The notes beneath the pieces are model-generated. The model did not search any database. It was given only the letters and a program-made list of their open reading frames with translations, and had not been told where the DNA came from. Positions 9,846-20,280 of a stretch of 64,000 bases of DNA are shown piece after piece. The stretch's first letter is position 1. The number at the start of each line of letters is the position of its first letter. Source of the stretch: Eubacteriales bacterium (lineage in GTDB: Bacteria; Bacillota; Clostridia; Oscillospirales; CAG-382); the NCBI GenBank assembly GCA_028702135.1, contig JAQVPJ010000003.1, forward strand, positions 62,001 through 126,000, given 5' to 3'. The position numbers were made by a program, and so were the translations under genes.

Positions 9846-10457
9846 TTACTTTATTTCAAATGATTCAATAACTTCATCGAATATGCTGCTTTCATCGGTC
9901 AGACCGGCAACAGATACGGTGATCTGATAATCCTCATCGAATATCATGCTGATATTATAATAGCACTTTATCTTTTGGGCTTCGCCGTTGAATTTTGCAT
10001 AAACTGCATTTCTGCCATCGACGGTATTTTCCTCAAAAAGGGTTAATTCTAAATTGTCAATAGATTCTTCATATACCTCTTTGAATTGTTCTTCTGTTAT
10101 TGTGGTTGCTTTCATCGTATTTGGCAACCTGATAACAGTAATAGATCCGCCTGTCGTTGCATCCATTAAAACAGCAAAGCTTTCATTCACAGATGCTGCG
10201 GTGAAACCCTCAGGAACATCAAAACAAAAGACATCGGAAATAAATACGCCGTCGACAATACCGGCCGACACTTCTGCTTCGCTCTGCTCTTCCACGGAGC
10301 TTTCCTCAGTGCTTTCCTCGGTGCTTACTACTGATATTTCGCTGACCTCGCTTTTTTCACTATTATCGCTTTCGGTGCTTACTGTTCCTTCTTTTTCACA
10401 AGCGGAAAAAGCAATGATAAGCATTAAAACAGATAATACAATTATTAGTTTTTTCAT
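9846..10457 (-). CDS. Lipoprotein, paralogue 1 of 3
   Basis: Lipobox LMLIIAFSAC; FCFDVPEGFTAASVNESFAVL; RBS AAAGGAG upstream of the internal ATG. Confidence 0.65.
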   Translation of the reverse strand: MKKLIIVLSVLMLIIAFSACEKEGTVSTESDNSEKSEVSEISVVSTEESTEESSVEEQSEAEVSAGIVDGVFISDVFCFDVPEGFTAASVNESFAVLMDATTGGSITVIRLPNTMKATTITEEQFKEVYEESIDNLELTLFEENTVDGRNAVYAKFNGEAQKIKCYYNISMIFDEDYQITVSVAGLTDESSIFDEVIESFEIK

Positions 10458-10566
10458 TATATTCTCCTTTTTTTCAATGGGCATTATTATACAATGTTTT
10501 GAATAACATGTCAACAACAATTTTTACAAAAAAGCTCTTCTTTAAAATTCGAAGAGCTTTTGTTAA

Positions 10567-11184
10567 TTAGTCGTCTGTTTTAAAGGTTCCCATCATATCG
10601 TAATATACATCTGAATAATCAACATCGAACGCTTCCATTGTAATAGTGAAAACATCATCGTCTGTAAATATTACGGTATTATACACTATTACAGTCACGC
10701 CGTCAGCCTCCATAGGGAAAACAAAATAGATTCTGCTTTTCCCCTCTATCTTTAAATCCACAAACTCCGTAAATTCGATTTCACCGTAAATTGCAGAAAA
10801 CCTCTCGTCAAGCTGCCCCTGCGTCATTGTTGATATTTTATCGTTGTTTTTCTCTTTTGTAACGCTTAGCTGTGAACCCTCCTTGGTGGTAAACGTTGCC
10901 ACGCCGTTTACCTCGTCGTAAAAAGTAAAACCTTCGGGTATTCCCAAGCTGTATCCATCACCCTTGAATATATCGCTGAAAACGGTTGAAATGTCATCCT
11001 CGCTCTGCACGCTCTTATCTGTATCAGAAGCCAATGGTTCCTCGCCGCTGACTGAACCCGAGTTGTCTGTGTACGCCGGTCTGCTTTCGGAATCGCTTAT
11101 ACCGTCCGTAGTTTCCTTGCCGCAGGCAGAAGAGATAAAAACAAGTAAAAAAGTGATTAGAATGAATAAATTTCTTTTTTTCAT
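10567..11184 (-). CDS. Lipoprotein, paralogue 2 of 3
   Basis: Lipobox LLVFISSAC; YSLGIPEGFTFYDEVNGVATF. Confidence 0.65.
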   Translation of the reverse strand: MKKRNLFILITFLLVFISSACGKETTDGISDSESRPAYTDNSGSVSGEEPLASDTDKSVQSEDDISTVFSDIFKGDGYSLGIPEGFTFYDEVNGVATFTTKEGSQLSVTKEKNNDKISTMTQGQLDERFSAIYGEIEFTEFVDLKIEGKSRIYFVFPMEADGVTVIVYNTVIFTDDDVFTITMEAFDVDYSDVYYDMMGTFKTDD

Positions 11185-11247
11185 AACTGATCTCCTATTT
11201 TTTTATAAGGGAATTATACTTTATTATATTATCCTTGTCAATGAAAT

Positions 11248-11904
11248 TCAGCTAAAGACTACCGATTCTGTAACGCTTTCAATCGTATGCGAAATATCCT
11301 CTCCCTCTGTATAAAAAGCGAGTGTAACTACTTTCGAGTTGTTCAAAAAAGTATACTGGTAAACAGTGGAATGCTCCTTTGTTTCGTCAAATCCGGCAGC
11401 TTGCGAATCATCTGCATCCGATACATCTCCGGATATCTCCTCTTCCGGTTGTTCAAGATATTTGTTATACACCAACAAAGCTCCCTGCACGTCGGAAATG
11501 GTTATTCTGTCATATGAAACGATAAAGGTGTCACTCGTTTCAAAGTCCTCGGCTTTTTTTCTGTCTAAATCTTCAATCGTTATATCAGTGTCCTTAACGC
11601 TCAATAATATCATGCTTATTATGTTTTTTTCATAAAAATAAGCAGATTCTTCTGTTTCCTCGTACAGTTCATATCCATCGGGTACATTAAAACTTATTTC
11701 GTTTCCGTAATAAATTCCATCGATTAAATTTGATGACTCAAAATCTGTTCTCTCGGACACATCGGCAGTATCACTCGAGTTGTAATCTTTATTATCCTCA
11801 GAAACAGCTCTGCTTACGGAATCAACCCCTCTTTCAGTAGCGCAACCGAAAAAAACGGTCGTCAACACAGCGACTAACAGTAGCGTATATATGTTTTTAA
11901 TCAT
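11248..11904 (-). CDS. Lipoprotein, paralogue 3 of 3
   Basis: Lipobox-like AVLTTVFFGC; ISFNVPDGYELYEETEESAYF. Confidence 0.65.
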   Translation of the reverse strand: MIKNIYTLLLVAVLTTVFFGCATERGVDSVSRAVSEDNKDYNSSDTADVSERTDFESSNLIDGIYYGNEISFNVPDGYELYEETEESAYFYEKNIISMILLSVKDTDITIEDLDRKKAEDFETSDTFIVSYDRITISDVQGALLVYNKYLEQPEEEISGDVSDADDSQAAGFDETKEHSTVYQYTFLNNSKVVTLAFYTEGEDISHTIESVTESVVFS

Positions 11905-12086
11905 TAAAAAATGCCTCCTGTACAGAACTCTTTTTTCATTCTAATGCATATTCTGGTAAAAATCAATATCACAGGAGTTTCAAATTTTAACAAATCATTG
12001 TATAACAAGCCATTATTTGTAAACAATAAACACAGCAGACAAGCATTTGTCAGCTTTATAATTTTAAATCAATCGGAGGATTATAT

Positions 12087-12626
12087 ATGAAAGCCACAGG
12101 AATTGTCAGAAGGATAGATGATCTTGGCCGGGTCGTGATACCAAAGGAAATCCGGCGCAGTTTAAGGATTCGTGAAGGTGAACCGCTGGAAATATATACT
12201 GATCAGGAAGGAGGCGTTGTGTTTAAAAAATATTCCCCGATCGGTGAGGTCGGAGATTTTACAATGCAATATGCAGAAGCGATAAACAAATCAAGCGGTA
12301 TATCTGTTGCGATATGCGACCTTGATAATGTGATAGCGGTAGCGGGTGTGCCTAAAAAAGAATATCTTGAAAAACCGATATCCAATCCGTTGTCGAATCT
12401 CCTTGAAAGGCGGCAGATATATTCATCCACTTCAACCGCCGACGAGCTGTCTGTAATTGATTCAGCAGACGGAAAGGTTTCGTATTTATCGCCGATAGTT
12501 TCTGAGGGCAGCGTAATAGGAGCGGTAATGTCCTTACAGAGTTCTGAAAAAACAGCGCCGGACGAAACCGAAAAAAAGCTCATCAACACCGGAGCGTTAT
12601 TCTTAGCCAAACAGATGGAAATATAG
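12087..12626 (+). CDS. spoVT: Stage V sporulation protein T, AbrB-family regulator
   Basis: MKATGIVRRIDDLGRVVIPKEIRRSLRIREGEPLEIYTD followed by a GAF-like C-terminal domain. Confidence 0.93.
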   Translation: MKATGIVRRIDDLGRVVIPKEIRRSLRIREGEPLEIYTDQEGGVVFKKYSPIGEVGDFTMQYAEAINKSSGISVAICDLDNVIAVAGVPKKEYLEKPISNPLSNLLERRQIYSSTSTADELSVIDSADGKVSYLSPIVSEGSVIGAVMSLQSSEKTAPDETEKKLINTGALFLAKQMEI

Positions 12627-12649
12627 AAATAGCAATACCTCAGAGAAAT

Positions 12650-12683
12650 CGCCGTTCGAATCCCAGCTCGAACGGCGGTTTTT
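12650..12683 (+). terminator. Intrinsic terminator of spoVT
   Basis: CGCCGTTCGA-loop-TCGAACGGCG followed by TTTTTT. Confidence 0.85.
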
Positions 12684-13381
12684 TATGCATACCAAGAAAG
12701 GTCATAGACATCCTCTTTAGAAATCAAGCCGTTATCAAAGGCGGTTTTTACATTATAGAACTCCGAATCTTTATAAATCATAAAGGTCTGACTGTTTGAA
12801 TAAACGAATTTATAACCCGCGATGATTTCAGTAGTGATTACAGTAAGAAACATTGTTTCCCTGTGGCATATAAACAGTGCATAACAGCCGTTATAATGTC
12901 CGCAGTACTCGTCAATAACAATATCCTCTTTGGTCAGGCTTGAAAAATGCTCTGCTCCTACTTTCAGTTTAATATATTCGGCATAATCCTCTTTGATTTT
13001 ATCGAACTGTTCATCCGTCGGAGGGATCTGTTCCTTCATTACCTCCGGAGAAAAGTAATAGGTTTTGAAAAAATATCTCTTTAGTACCATATAATCTACT
13101 GCGGTTATCTCTCCGTCGCTATTGGTATCGGCCGCATATGACTGTTTGATATTTGGTCTGTAAGTTCCCAGAAAAATCCTTTTGATTATCATATAATCGG
13201 CAGCGGTAATATTGCCGTCACCGTTTAAATCTCCCTTTGAATAAGCGGGTCTTTTCTCATCGTATGAAACCTCTGCGCTTACAAATGGTATGGAAACCGA
13301 AATAATCAGTGCAAAACATAAAAGCAGTCCTGTTATTCCCTTTGCCATTTTGCGTTTATTCAGTATGTTGTTTTTATTCAT
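12683..13381 (-). CDS. Secreted dockerin type I protein
   Basis: Signal peptide; GDLNGDGNITAADYMIIKRIFLGTY...ADTNSDGEITAVDYMVLKRYFFKTY (two dockerin repeats). Confidence 0.85.
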   Translation of the reverse strand: MNKNNILNKRKMAKGITGLLLCFALIISVSIPFVSAEVSYDEKRPAYSKGDLNGDGNITAADYMIIKRIFLGTYRPNIKQSYAADTNSDGEITAVDYMVLKRYFFKTYYFSPEVMKEQIPPTDEQFDKIKEDYAEYIKLKVGAEHFSSLTKEDIVIDEYCGHYNGCYALFICHRETMFLTVITTEIIAGYKFVYSNSQTFMIYKDSEFYNVKTAFDNGLISKEDVYDLSWYA

Positions 13382-13574
13382 ATCAACACGCAGCCTCCTT
13401 ATATGTTATAGTTATACCATTAATATAATAATCTTTTTTTACTGATATGACAATACTTTTTATTTATATCTGTAAATATTTTAATAATCGTATGTTAACC
13501 TTTATGTTTAATCACCGTCCGGTTTTACCCGGACGGTGAATATGCCATAATGCTTAATCAGCACAGTAAACCGC

Positions 13575-15107
13575 TTAATATGGCGGAAAATAATAGGTCT
13601 CGTTGCAATACCTTACCACCATGATATAATCTATCGAAGTAACAGTGCCGCTTTTATTAACATCAGCTGCCACCAGCTGCTTTGGAGTAGGCGTGTATGT
13701 ACCGAGATAAATTCTCTTTATAATAAGAGAATCGCTTGAAGTAATCGTGCCCGATCCGTTTACATCGCCCTTTGAATAAGCAGGTCTGGTTGCGCTGTAT
13801 AGAGCATTTACGGCATTGATGAGGCTTAGCCTCCCTCCCGTAACACATAATCCCGACAAAGCCGGCAAGGCGGCTACATTATTCAGCAACAGGTCCTTTA
13901 TCTGAATTACTGAAAGGTCAGTAGCGTGTGCCATCAGAACGGCTGCTGCCGCAACTACAAGAGGTGCGGCAAAAGAGGTTCCGCTGCCGCTGCCGTATGT
14001 ATTGTTCCGTTTTGTAGAATAAACAGAATATCCGGGTGCAAATAAATCGACATAGGTAGCGCCATAATTTGAGAAACTAGCTCTTGTGTCGTTAGACTGC
14101 GTTGCACCCACTACTATCCAGTTCTGAACATTATTACAGTGGCCGTTCATATTTACATCGATATCATCCCCGTCATTACCGGCGGAAGAAACAAACAAGC
14201 CGCCGTAGTTTTGTACTGCCTGCTCAAGGGTAGTGCTCATAGACGACAGAGTATAACTCAAATTCAGGATATCGATACCGTACAAAGCAGCGTAGTTTAC
14301 TCCGCTTATCATTGTACTGATAGTCGAGCTTCCCTGTGCATCGTGGGATATTTTTAAAGGAATCATGGTGACGGCCTTATTAACACCGACAACTCCGCTT
14401 CCGTTTAAATCAGCTCCTATAAGACCGGCAATGAAAGTACCGTGCCCGTTTACGTCTGTAACATCACTCGTATTAAGGTAAATGTCCCACGCTAAAGTAT
14501 AATCGACATTTGATACAAGATCAGTATGACCCGTGTCGATACCCGTATCAAGTATACCGACTTGCACATCGGATTTTCCTGTAAAGCCCTTGTCCCATGA
14601 AGCACCCGTCCCTATTTTATCGAGCTGCCACTGATTATTCGAAAGAGGGTCGTATGTAGCATCCGGATATAGGATATAATTAGGCTCCGCGATCTCTACG
14701 TCGCAGTTATTGATAAGTATCCCAAGAGCTTTCTTCATTTCCGACTCGTCCTTTAATTTCAGCAGATAAATATCCCTGTAATTATCCGTATTTACTAATA
14801 CACCCTCGGGATTGGATACTTCGGCACCTTTATCCGCAAAAGGATTGTCGGTGAGCTTAACAATCGATTCTGAGCTTATCGGCTCAAAAACCGATTCAAT
14901 CGTTTGACGGTTCGAATACAATCCGCTGACTTCTTTTTTTAATGTAACCAGAATTTCGTCTGCGATGTATTCACCGCTATTGAGCATTTTTGTAACAGAT
15001 TCGTTTACCTGTTCATCTACCGCTGCATTTACACTCACAGGAAACGATGAAACCGCAATAAGAATAACGAAGCAAATAAGTAAACTGATAATTTTACTAC
15101 TTTTCAT
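13575..15107 (-). CDS. Secreted subtilisin-like (S8) serine protease with C-terminal dockerin
   Basis: VQVGILDTGIDTGHTDL, NGHGTFIAGLIG, GSGTSFAAPLVVAAAAVL catalytic motifs; C-terminal GDVNGSGTITSSDSLIIKRIYLG...ADVNKSGTVTSIDYIMVVRY. Confidence 0.92.
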   Translation of the reverse strand: MKSSKIISLLICFVILIAVSSFPVSVNAAVDEQVNESVTKMLNSGEYIADEILVTLKKEVSGLYSNRQTIESVFEPISSESIVKLTDNPFADKGAEVSNPEGVLVNTDNYRDIYLLKLKDESEMKKALGILINNCDVEIAEPNYILYPDATYDPLSNNQWQLDKIGTGASWDKGFTGKSDVQVGILDTGIDTGHTDLVSNVDYTLAWDIYLNTSDVTDVNGHGTFIAGLIGADLNGSGVVGVNKAVTMIPLKISHDAQGSSTISTMISGVNYAALYGIDILNLSYTLSSMSTTLEQAVQNYGGLFVSSAGNDGDDIDVNMNGHCNNVQNWIVVGATQSNDTRASFSNYGATYVDLFAPGYSVYSTKRNNTYGSGSGTSFAAPLVVAAAAVLMAHATDLSVIQIKDLLLNNVAALPALSGLCVTGGRLSLINAVNALYSATRPAYSKGDVNGSGTITSSDSLIIKRIYLGTYTPTPKQLVAADVNKSGTVTSIDYIMVVRYCNETYYFPPY

Positions 15108-15416
15108 TTCAATTTCCTTTCTCATAAAATTTACAATACCCCTTTTAAACTGTTTGAGAATAAATGACCATTGGCATGATGTCGGTTAAGTGTGCTAAAG
15201 CAAGATGAGTCTCATTCAAGATTCCACCTTTCTGAATAGGATATACATATTTTACCATAATTGTATTTATTTGTCAATATGTTTATCAATATTTTTATTT
15301 ATTATTAATACTTATATTTTTTTCTGTGACTTAAGGTATATAAATTTAAAAAATAATTGACAAATCAGCATTCTATGATAGAATATAGTAAAAATATTGC
15401 TTATGAGGAGCTGTAT

Positions 15417-16481
15417 ATGAGAAAAATCAAAGTAGGTATTATTGGCACCGGAAATATCAGCGGTTGCCATATCGAGGGATACAAGGCACTCCCTGATTTA
15501 TGCGAGGTATCTGCGGTCTGTGATATCGATGAGGACAAGGTAAAAGCATATGCCGCAAGACACGGTGTGGCGAGATATTATACCGATTACAACGAAATGA
15601 TGGCAAAGGAACAGCTCGATGCCGTTTCCGTCTGCACATGGAATGCAGCACACAAGGGTGCAGCGATAGCTGCGCTCAGGGGCGGAGCTAATGTTATATG
15701 TGAGAAGCCGATGGCGATGAACGAATCGGAGTCTTTGGAGATGCTAAAAACAGCAGAAGAGACGGGAAAGCTTCTTATGGTAGGATTCGTGCGTAGATTC
15801 GGAAACGACGCCGATATACTTAAGAATTTTATAGATAGCGGGACTTTGGGCGACATATATTACGCTAAAGCGACTTATCTGCGGCGTAACGGCTGCCCCG
15901 GAGGTTGGTTTGGCGACAAGGAATACGCCGGTGGCGGTCCTTTGATCGACCTCGGTGTTCATGTTATCGATCTTGTTCGTTATCTTGCCGGAGGGCCTAA
16001 ACCTGTTTCGGTATATGGAGTTACTTACAGCAATTTGGGCGACAGCAGAGCTGTGGGCGGCCAAAGCTGGGTTTCCTCTACAAAGGGCTTTGACTTCAAA
16101 TATACAGTAGAAGATTTTGCCAGCGCGATGATCCGCTTTGACAACGGGATGACACTTGCCGTAGAAGCGAGCTTTAATCTGAATTTAAAAAAGGATATGG
16201 GAAACATCGAACTTTTCGGCACAAAAGCAGGTGCTAAAATCGATCCCCAGATCGAGTTTTTCTCGGACATGAACGGAATGCTTGTAGATATAAAGCCTCA
16301 TGGTGATACCTCCCTGAGCTTCAACGGGCTTTTTAACAGGGAGATCGCACACTTTGTCGACTGCGTACGCAACGGAACAAAATGCAAAAGCCCCGCCGAA
16401 GATGGCGTTGTTCTGATGAGAATCCTCGATGCTGTTTATAAAAGTGCTAATCTCGGCAGCGAGGTTAAATTGGATGTTTGA
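15417..16481 (+). CDS. Gfo/Idh/MocA-family oxidoreductase
   Basis: MRKIKVGIIGTGNISGCHIEGYKAL Rossmann motif, NVICEKPMAMN, GGGPLIDLGVHVIDLVRYL; RBS GAGGAG before ATG 15417. Confidence 0.9.
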   Translation: MRKIKVGIIGTGNISGCHIEGYKALPDLCEVSAVCDIDEDKVKAYAARHGVARYYTDYNEMMAKEQLDAVSVCTWNAAHKGAAIAALRGGANVICEKPMAMNESESLEMLKTAEETGKLLMVGFVRRFGNDADILKNFIDSGTLGDIYYAKATYLRRNGCPGGWFGDKEYAGGGPLIDLGVHVIDLVRYLAGGPKPVSVYGVTYSNLGDSRAVGGQSWVSSTKGFDFKYTVEDFASAMIRFDNGMTLAVEASFNLNLKKDMGNIELFGTKAGAKIDPQIEFFSDMNGMLVDIKPHGDTSLSFNGLFNREIAHFVDCVRNGTKCKSPAEDGVVLMRILDAVYKSANLGSEVKLDV

Positions 16482-16753
16482 TTTTCACATATGAAAATTA
16501 ATAAGCACGGACATCAGCTAAGTGTGTCCGTGCTTATCTTGTTGCAGTCATAATTTGTTAATCTTTTTCTCGTTTACATTTTCGGGTAGTTATGATATAC
16601 TATTTCCGCACTTGAAATCCTTCTGATATAAACGCATGTTTAGCCGGATTTTGGAAAAAACATCACATTTTCTGAACTCAAAAGCTGATTTAATATATAC
16701 TATATTGTAAGAATTGCAGAATGCATGACAATAACATATTACGAGGAGTGCTT

Positions 16754-17821
16754 ATGAAAAAACATATAGCCGTTCTTTTTGGCGGAGTATCAACCGAACA
16801 TGAGGTTTCCTGCATTTCGGCAGCCAGTATAATCGACAACATAGATAAAAACAAGTTTGATGTATCAAAAATAGGTATAACAAAAGATGGAGTATGGTAT
16901 CTTTATGACGGCGACACAGACGATTTACGCTCGCAGAAATGGTCTTTAAAAACAGAGAATCTGCGGGCGGCAATTATCTCTCCCTGTTCGGTTCACCATG
17001 GCTTTATGGTGCTCGACAAACCGAATAAGAAGTACGAGGTTTTGCGTGTCGATGCAGTATTCCCCGTGCTTCATGGGAAAAACGGAGAAGACGGCACAAT
17101 GCAGGGACTTTTAAGGTTATCGGGTATACCTTTTGTGGGCTGTGATACATATTCCTCGGCTATGTGCATGGATAAGGTCAGCGCGAAGATACTCTGCGAG
17201 AGGGAGAACATTCCGACCGTTCCCTTCATATGCGCACGGAACACTCCTGAACTCGATATCAACGCACTCGTCTGCCAGACTGAGGAGAGTTTTCCCTACC
17301 CTGTTTTCGTAAAGCCTGCGAATGCAGGGTCATCTGTGGGTATAACCAAAGCTGAAGACCGCGCTTCATTGATAATCGGTATTAAAACAGCGTTTGAAAA
17401 TGATGAAAAAATCCTCATAGAAAAAGCGGTTCGCGGCATAGAAATAGAAGTGGCAGTACTCGGCAATAATAACCCTGTCGTCTCCGCCTGCGGCGAGATT
17501 AATCCAAATGCGGATTATTACGACTACAACACAAAATACTTGTCTGATACCGCCGAATATTTTATACCCGCCCGAATAGATGAAGCACAAAGCAATAAAA
17601 TACGCAACACAGCGTTGAAAATCTATAAAACACTCGACTGTAAAGGCATGGCAAGAGTAGACTTTTTCGCTTGTGAGGACGGCGGCTTTTACTTCAACGA
17701 GATAAATACCATACCGGGTTTTACGCCTATCAGCATGTATCCGAGACTTATCAGGCACTTAGGTTATTCATATTCCGAACTTATCGGAAAACTTATTGCT
17801 CTTGCGCTCGGTGAGGAATAA
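16754..17821 (+). CDS. ddl: D-alanine--D-alanine ligase
   Basis: MKKHIAVLFGGVSTEHEVSCISA, VFPVLHGKNGEDGTMQGLLRLSGIPFVG, FNEINTIPGFT. Confidence 0.95.
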   Translation: MKKHIAVLFGGVSTEHEVSCISAASIIDNIDKNKFDVSKIGITKDGVWYLYDGDTDDLRSQKWSLKTENLRAAIISPCSVHHGFMVLDKPNKKYEVLRVDAVFPVLHGKNGEDGTMQGLLRLSGIPFVGCDTYSSAMCMDKVSAKILCERENIPTVPFICARNTPELDINALVCQTEESFPYPVFVKPANAGSSVGITKAEDRASLIIGIKTAFENDEKILIEKAVRGIEIEVAVLGNNNPVVSACGEINPNADYYDYNTKYLSDTAEYFIPARIDEAQSNKIRNTALKIYKTLDCKGMARVDFFACEDGGFYFNEINTIPGFTPISMYPRLIRHLGYSYSELIGKLIALALGEE

Positions 17822-17945
17822 CGTTTTTGTTATTTTTTGTTCTGTACTCTTCCCTCCGGCGGGGAAATGTGTTATAATGTTTGATACAGCAATCGTCCGA
17901 CTATGTCGGAGGAATTAATTATTGCCGGAGAAGTGGTTCGTTTAT

Positions 17946-18764
17946 ATGCAAAATCAACCTATCGGAATATTCGATTCGGGTTTAGGCGGTTTGACCGCCA
18001 TGAGCGAGATACAGCGCCTGCTGCCCGATGAGGATTTTGTTTATTTCGGAGACACGGCGCGTATACCTTATGGTACACGTTCCCGCCCTGTTATTGAGAA
18101 ATACTCGATGCAGGATTGCAAGTTTTTATTGTCAAAGGGCGTTAAGGCTATCCTGATCGCCTGCGGTACCGTCAGTTCAAATGCTCTCGATTTGCTTGAA
18201 GGGAGCTTTTCGCTGCCAATCATAGGTGTTATCGAAGGAGCAGCAGGACGTGCTGCCGAAATTGCGGAGGCGGGCAACGGTATTGTTTGCGTACTCGGTA
18301 CAGAGGCGACAATAAAGAGCAACTCATTTGTAAATGCAGTTAATAAAATAAATCCGCACCTTAAGGTCATTTCAAAGAGCTGTCCGATGTTTGTTCCTTT
18401 GGTGGAGAACGGTTATACAAATAAGGACAATATAGCGGCCAATGCCATAGCAGATGAATATCTCAGCGAAATTGCATTGCAAAAACCGTCTGCGGTAATT
18501 CTCGGATGTACCCATTATCCTCTGCTTGCGGATGTGATTGGGAACTATCTTCCCGATTCGGCTCTGATAGACTCGGGCAGAGAAGCCGCTTTAATTTTGA
18601 AGGAAAAGCTGTCCGCTTCCGGTCTGCTTACCGGCAGCGGCAGGGGAAATACTGAATATTATACAAGCGATGACATAACATTGTTCGCAAGCCTTGCCAA
18701 ACGGTTTTTGGGCAGCGACATCAGTATGAATACATATAAAACAGATATTGAGAATTTTAGTTAG
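17946..18764 (+). CDS. murI: Glutamate racemase
   Basis: QPIGIFDSGLGGLTAMSEI, VYFGDTARIPYGTRS, ILGCTHYPLL. Confidence 0.95.
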   Translation: MQNQPIGIFDSGLGGLTAMSEIQRLLPDEDFVYFGDTARIPYGTRSRPVIEKYSMQDCKFLLSKGVKAILIACGTVSSNALDLLEGSFSLPIIGVIEGAAGRAAEIAEAGNGIVCVLGTEATIKSNSFVNAVNKINPHLKVISKSCPMFVPLVENGYTNKDNIAANAIADEYLSEIALQKPSAVILGCTHYPLLADVIGNYLPDSALIDSGREAALILKEKLSASGLLTGSGRGNTEYYTSDDITLFASLAKRFLGSDISMNTYKTDIENFS

Positions 18765-18846
18765 CAATACTGTTTCACAGATTAGTTCTCGCCGGAAACT
18801 ATTATCTGCTTTGAATAACCACAGCGGCGAAGAAGAGGGATGAAAA

Positions 18847-19320
18847 ATGAAAATACCGATAGATATAAAAATAGATTCCGAACGTATTTACAGCGAGCTC
18901 GGATTTAGAAACGGAGAGGAAGTTCCGGCTCCTGAAACAAGCAGCATGCGTTTCAACGGCTTTATGAAAAAGACAAAGCAAGGCATACAGGTGGAGTACT
19001 CCGAAATCGGAGAGAGCGGGAAGAAGAGCTCGGTTACGACCATTAATACTTTTGGCGACAACAGAATAGTGTCCGTCAACCGTATAGGACAGCTCAACTC
19101 CCATATGGTTTTTGAAGAGGGAAAATGCCATACCTGCATATATGATACCGGATTTTTCCCAATGCACCTGCGAGTCTGCACAAAGGGTCTGACAAACAAC
19201 CTTTCGCTTCAGGGCGGTAAGATCGATATTGATTATTCAGTTGAAATTGTAGGCAACCTTGCAGAAAAAAACAAGCTATCCGTTTCGGTGTCACCTGACA
19301 AGAGCATAATTATCAGTTAA
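18847..19320 (+). CDS. DUF1934 (YwiB-like) beta-barrel protein
   Basis: 156-aa lipocalin-like protein, GKLSLQGGKIDIDYSVEI-type C-terminus, located between murI and dnaD. Confidence 0.6.
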   Translation: MKIPIDIKIDSERIYSELGFRNGEEVPAPETSSMRFNGFMKKTKQGIQVEYSEIGESGKKSSVTTINTFGDNRIVSVNRIGQLNSHMVFEEGKCHTCIYDTGFFPMHLRVCTKGLTNNLSLQGGKIDIDYSVEIVGNLAEKNKLSVSVSPDKSIIIS

Positions 19321-19354
19321 ATTATTAAGCAGTAAGGGAGCAGAAGTTTACAGA

Positions 19355-20257
19355 ATGTCCGAATCAACAAGAAAAAGGATTAAAACACCGAACGACAATA
19401 CCATACTTCTACCCCGTGAAGTCGAAAAGCTGCTGAAAAACGCGGGCGCTACGGAATTGAAGGTATTGATATACCTGTTTGCAACCGGAGATTATGCTCC
19501 CGGTGAAACAGCCCGTGAGCTCAGACTTACCGTAAGTGATGTGGAAAGTGCAGTGAGTTTTTGGAGAGGCGCCGGGATTATCGAGCTTTATACAGCAAAA
19601 GAAGCAAAAAAGATCGGTTCTGTCAATCTTTATCAGACCTATGACGCCGATATACTTTCTGCCGCCGTTGAAAAGGATGACGACTTCAAGAACGTCTGCG
19701 ACATGATAGGTGACCTGTTGGGCAGGCTTCTCAATAAAAACGATTATAATTCACTTTTTTATTTATACGATTATGCGGGTATGCCCGCCGATTTTATCTG
19801 CGGTGTCGCGGAATTCTGCTCGCAGGAAAAAAAGCTCAGCATGCAATACATAATGAAAACCGCACTGGGTCTTCACGACGATGGTATAGACAGCTATGAA
19901 AAGCTCGAGCAGCACCTTGCGCACAGAGAAAAAGCACGAACAAGCACCGGTATGCTCCGTAAGTTATGCGGGTTGGGTGAGCGGGAACTAACCACCAAGG
20001 AGAGCAATTTTGTATCAAACTGGTTTATTAAGTGGGATATTCCCTTTGAACTCGTCAGATTGTCATATGAAAAGATGATAAATGCGATCGGAAAGGTTCA
20101 GCTTTCCTATATGAACACTATCCTGAAAAGCTGGTACAACAACGGATACAAAACCCTCGAGGATGTTGAAAAGGGTGACGCAAAGGAATCTGTAGAGAGC
20201 AGTTTTGACACGGATGAATTTTTCGAAGCCGCGGTTAAACGCAGCAGGAATACATAA
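19355..20257 (+). CDS. dnaD: DnaD-domain replication initiation protein
   Basis: FVSNWFIKWDIPFELVRLSYEKMINAIGKVQLSYMNTILKSWYNNGYKTLEDVE is a DnaD_B domain signature. Confidence 0.85.
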   Translation: MSESTRKRIKTPNDNTILLPREVEKLLKNAGATELKVLIYLFATGDYAPGETARELRLTVSDVESAVSFWRGAGIIELYTAKEAKKIGSVNLYQTYDADILSAAVEKDDDFKNVCDMIGDLLGRLLNKNDYNSLFYLYDYAGMPADFICGVAEFCSQEKKLSMQYIMKTALGLHDDGIDSYEKLEQHLAHREKARTSTGMLRKLCGLGERELTTKESNFVSNWFIKWDIPFELVRLSYEKMINAIGKVQLSYMNTILKSWYNNGYKTLEDVEKGDAKESVESSFDTDEFFEAAVKRSRNT

Positions 20258-20280
20258 ACATTTAAGGCAGGTGAGCCGCT

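Noticed and set aside
12648-12683. GTTCGAATCCC string resembling a tRNA T-loop
   Set aside because: It lies inside a perfect 10-bp terminator hairpin (CGCCGTTCGA/TCGAACGGCG + T6); no acceptor or anticodon arms are present.
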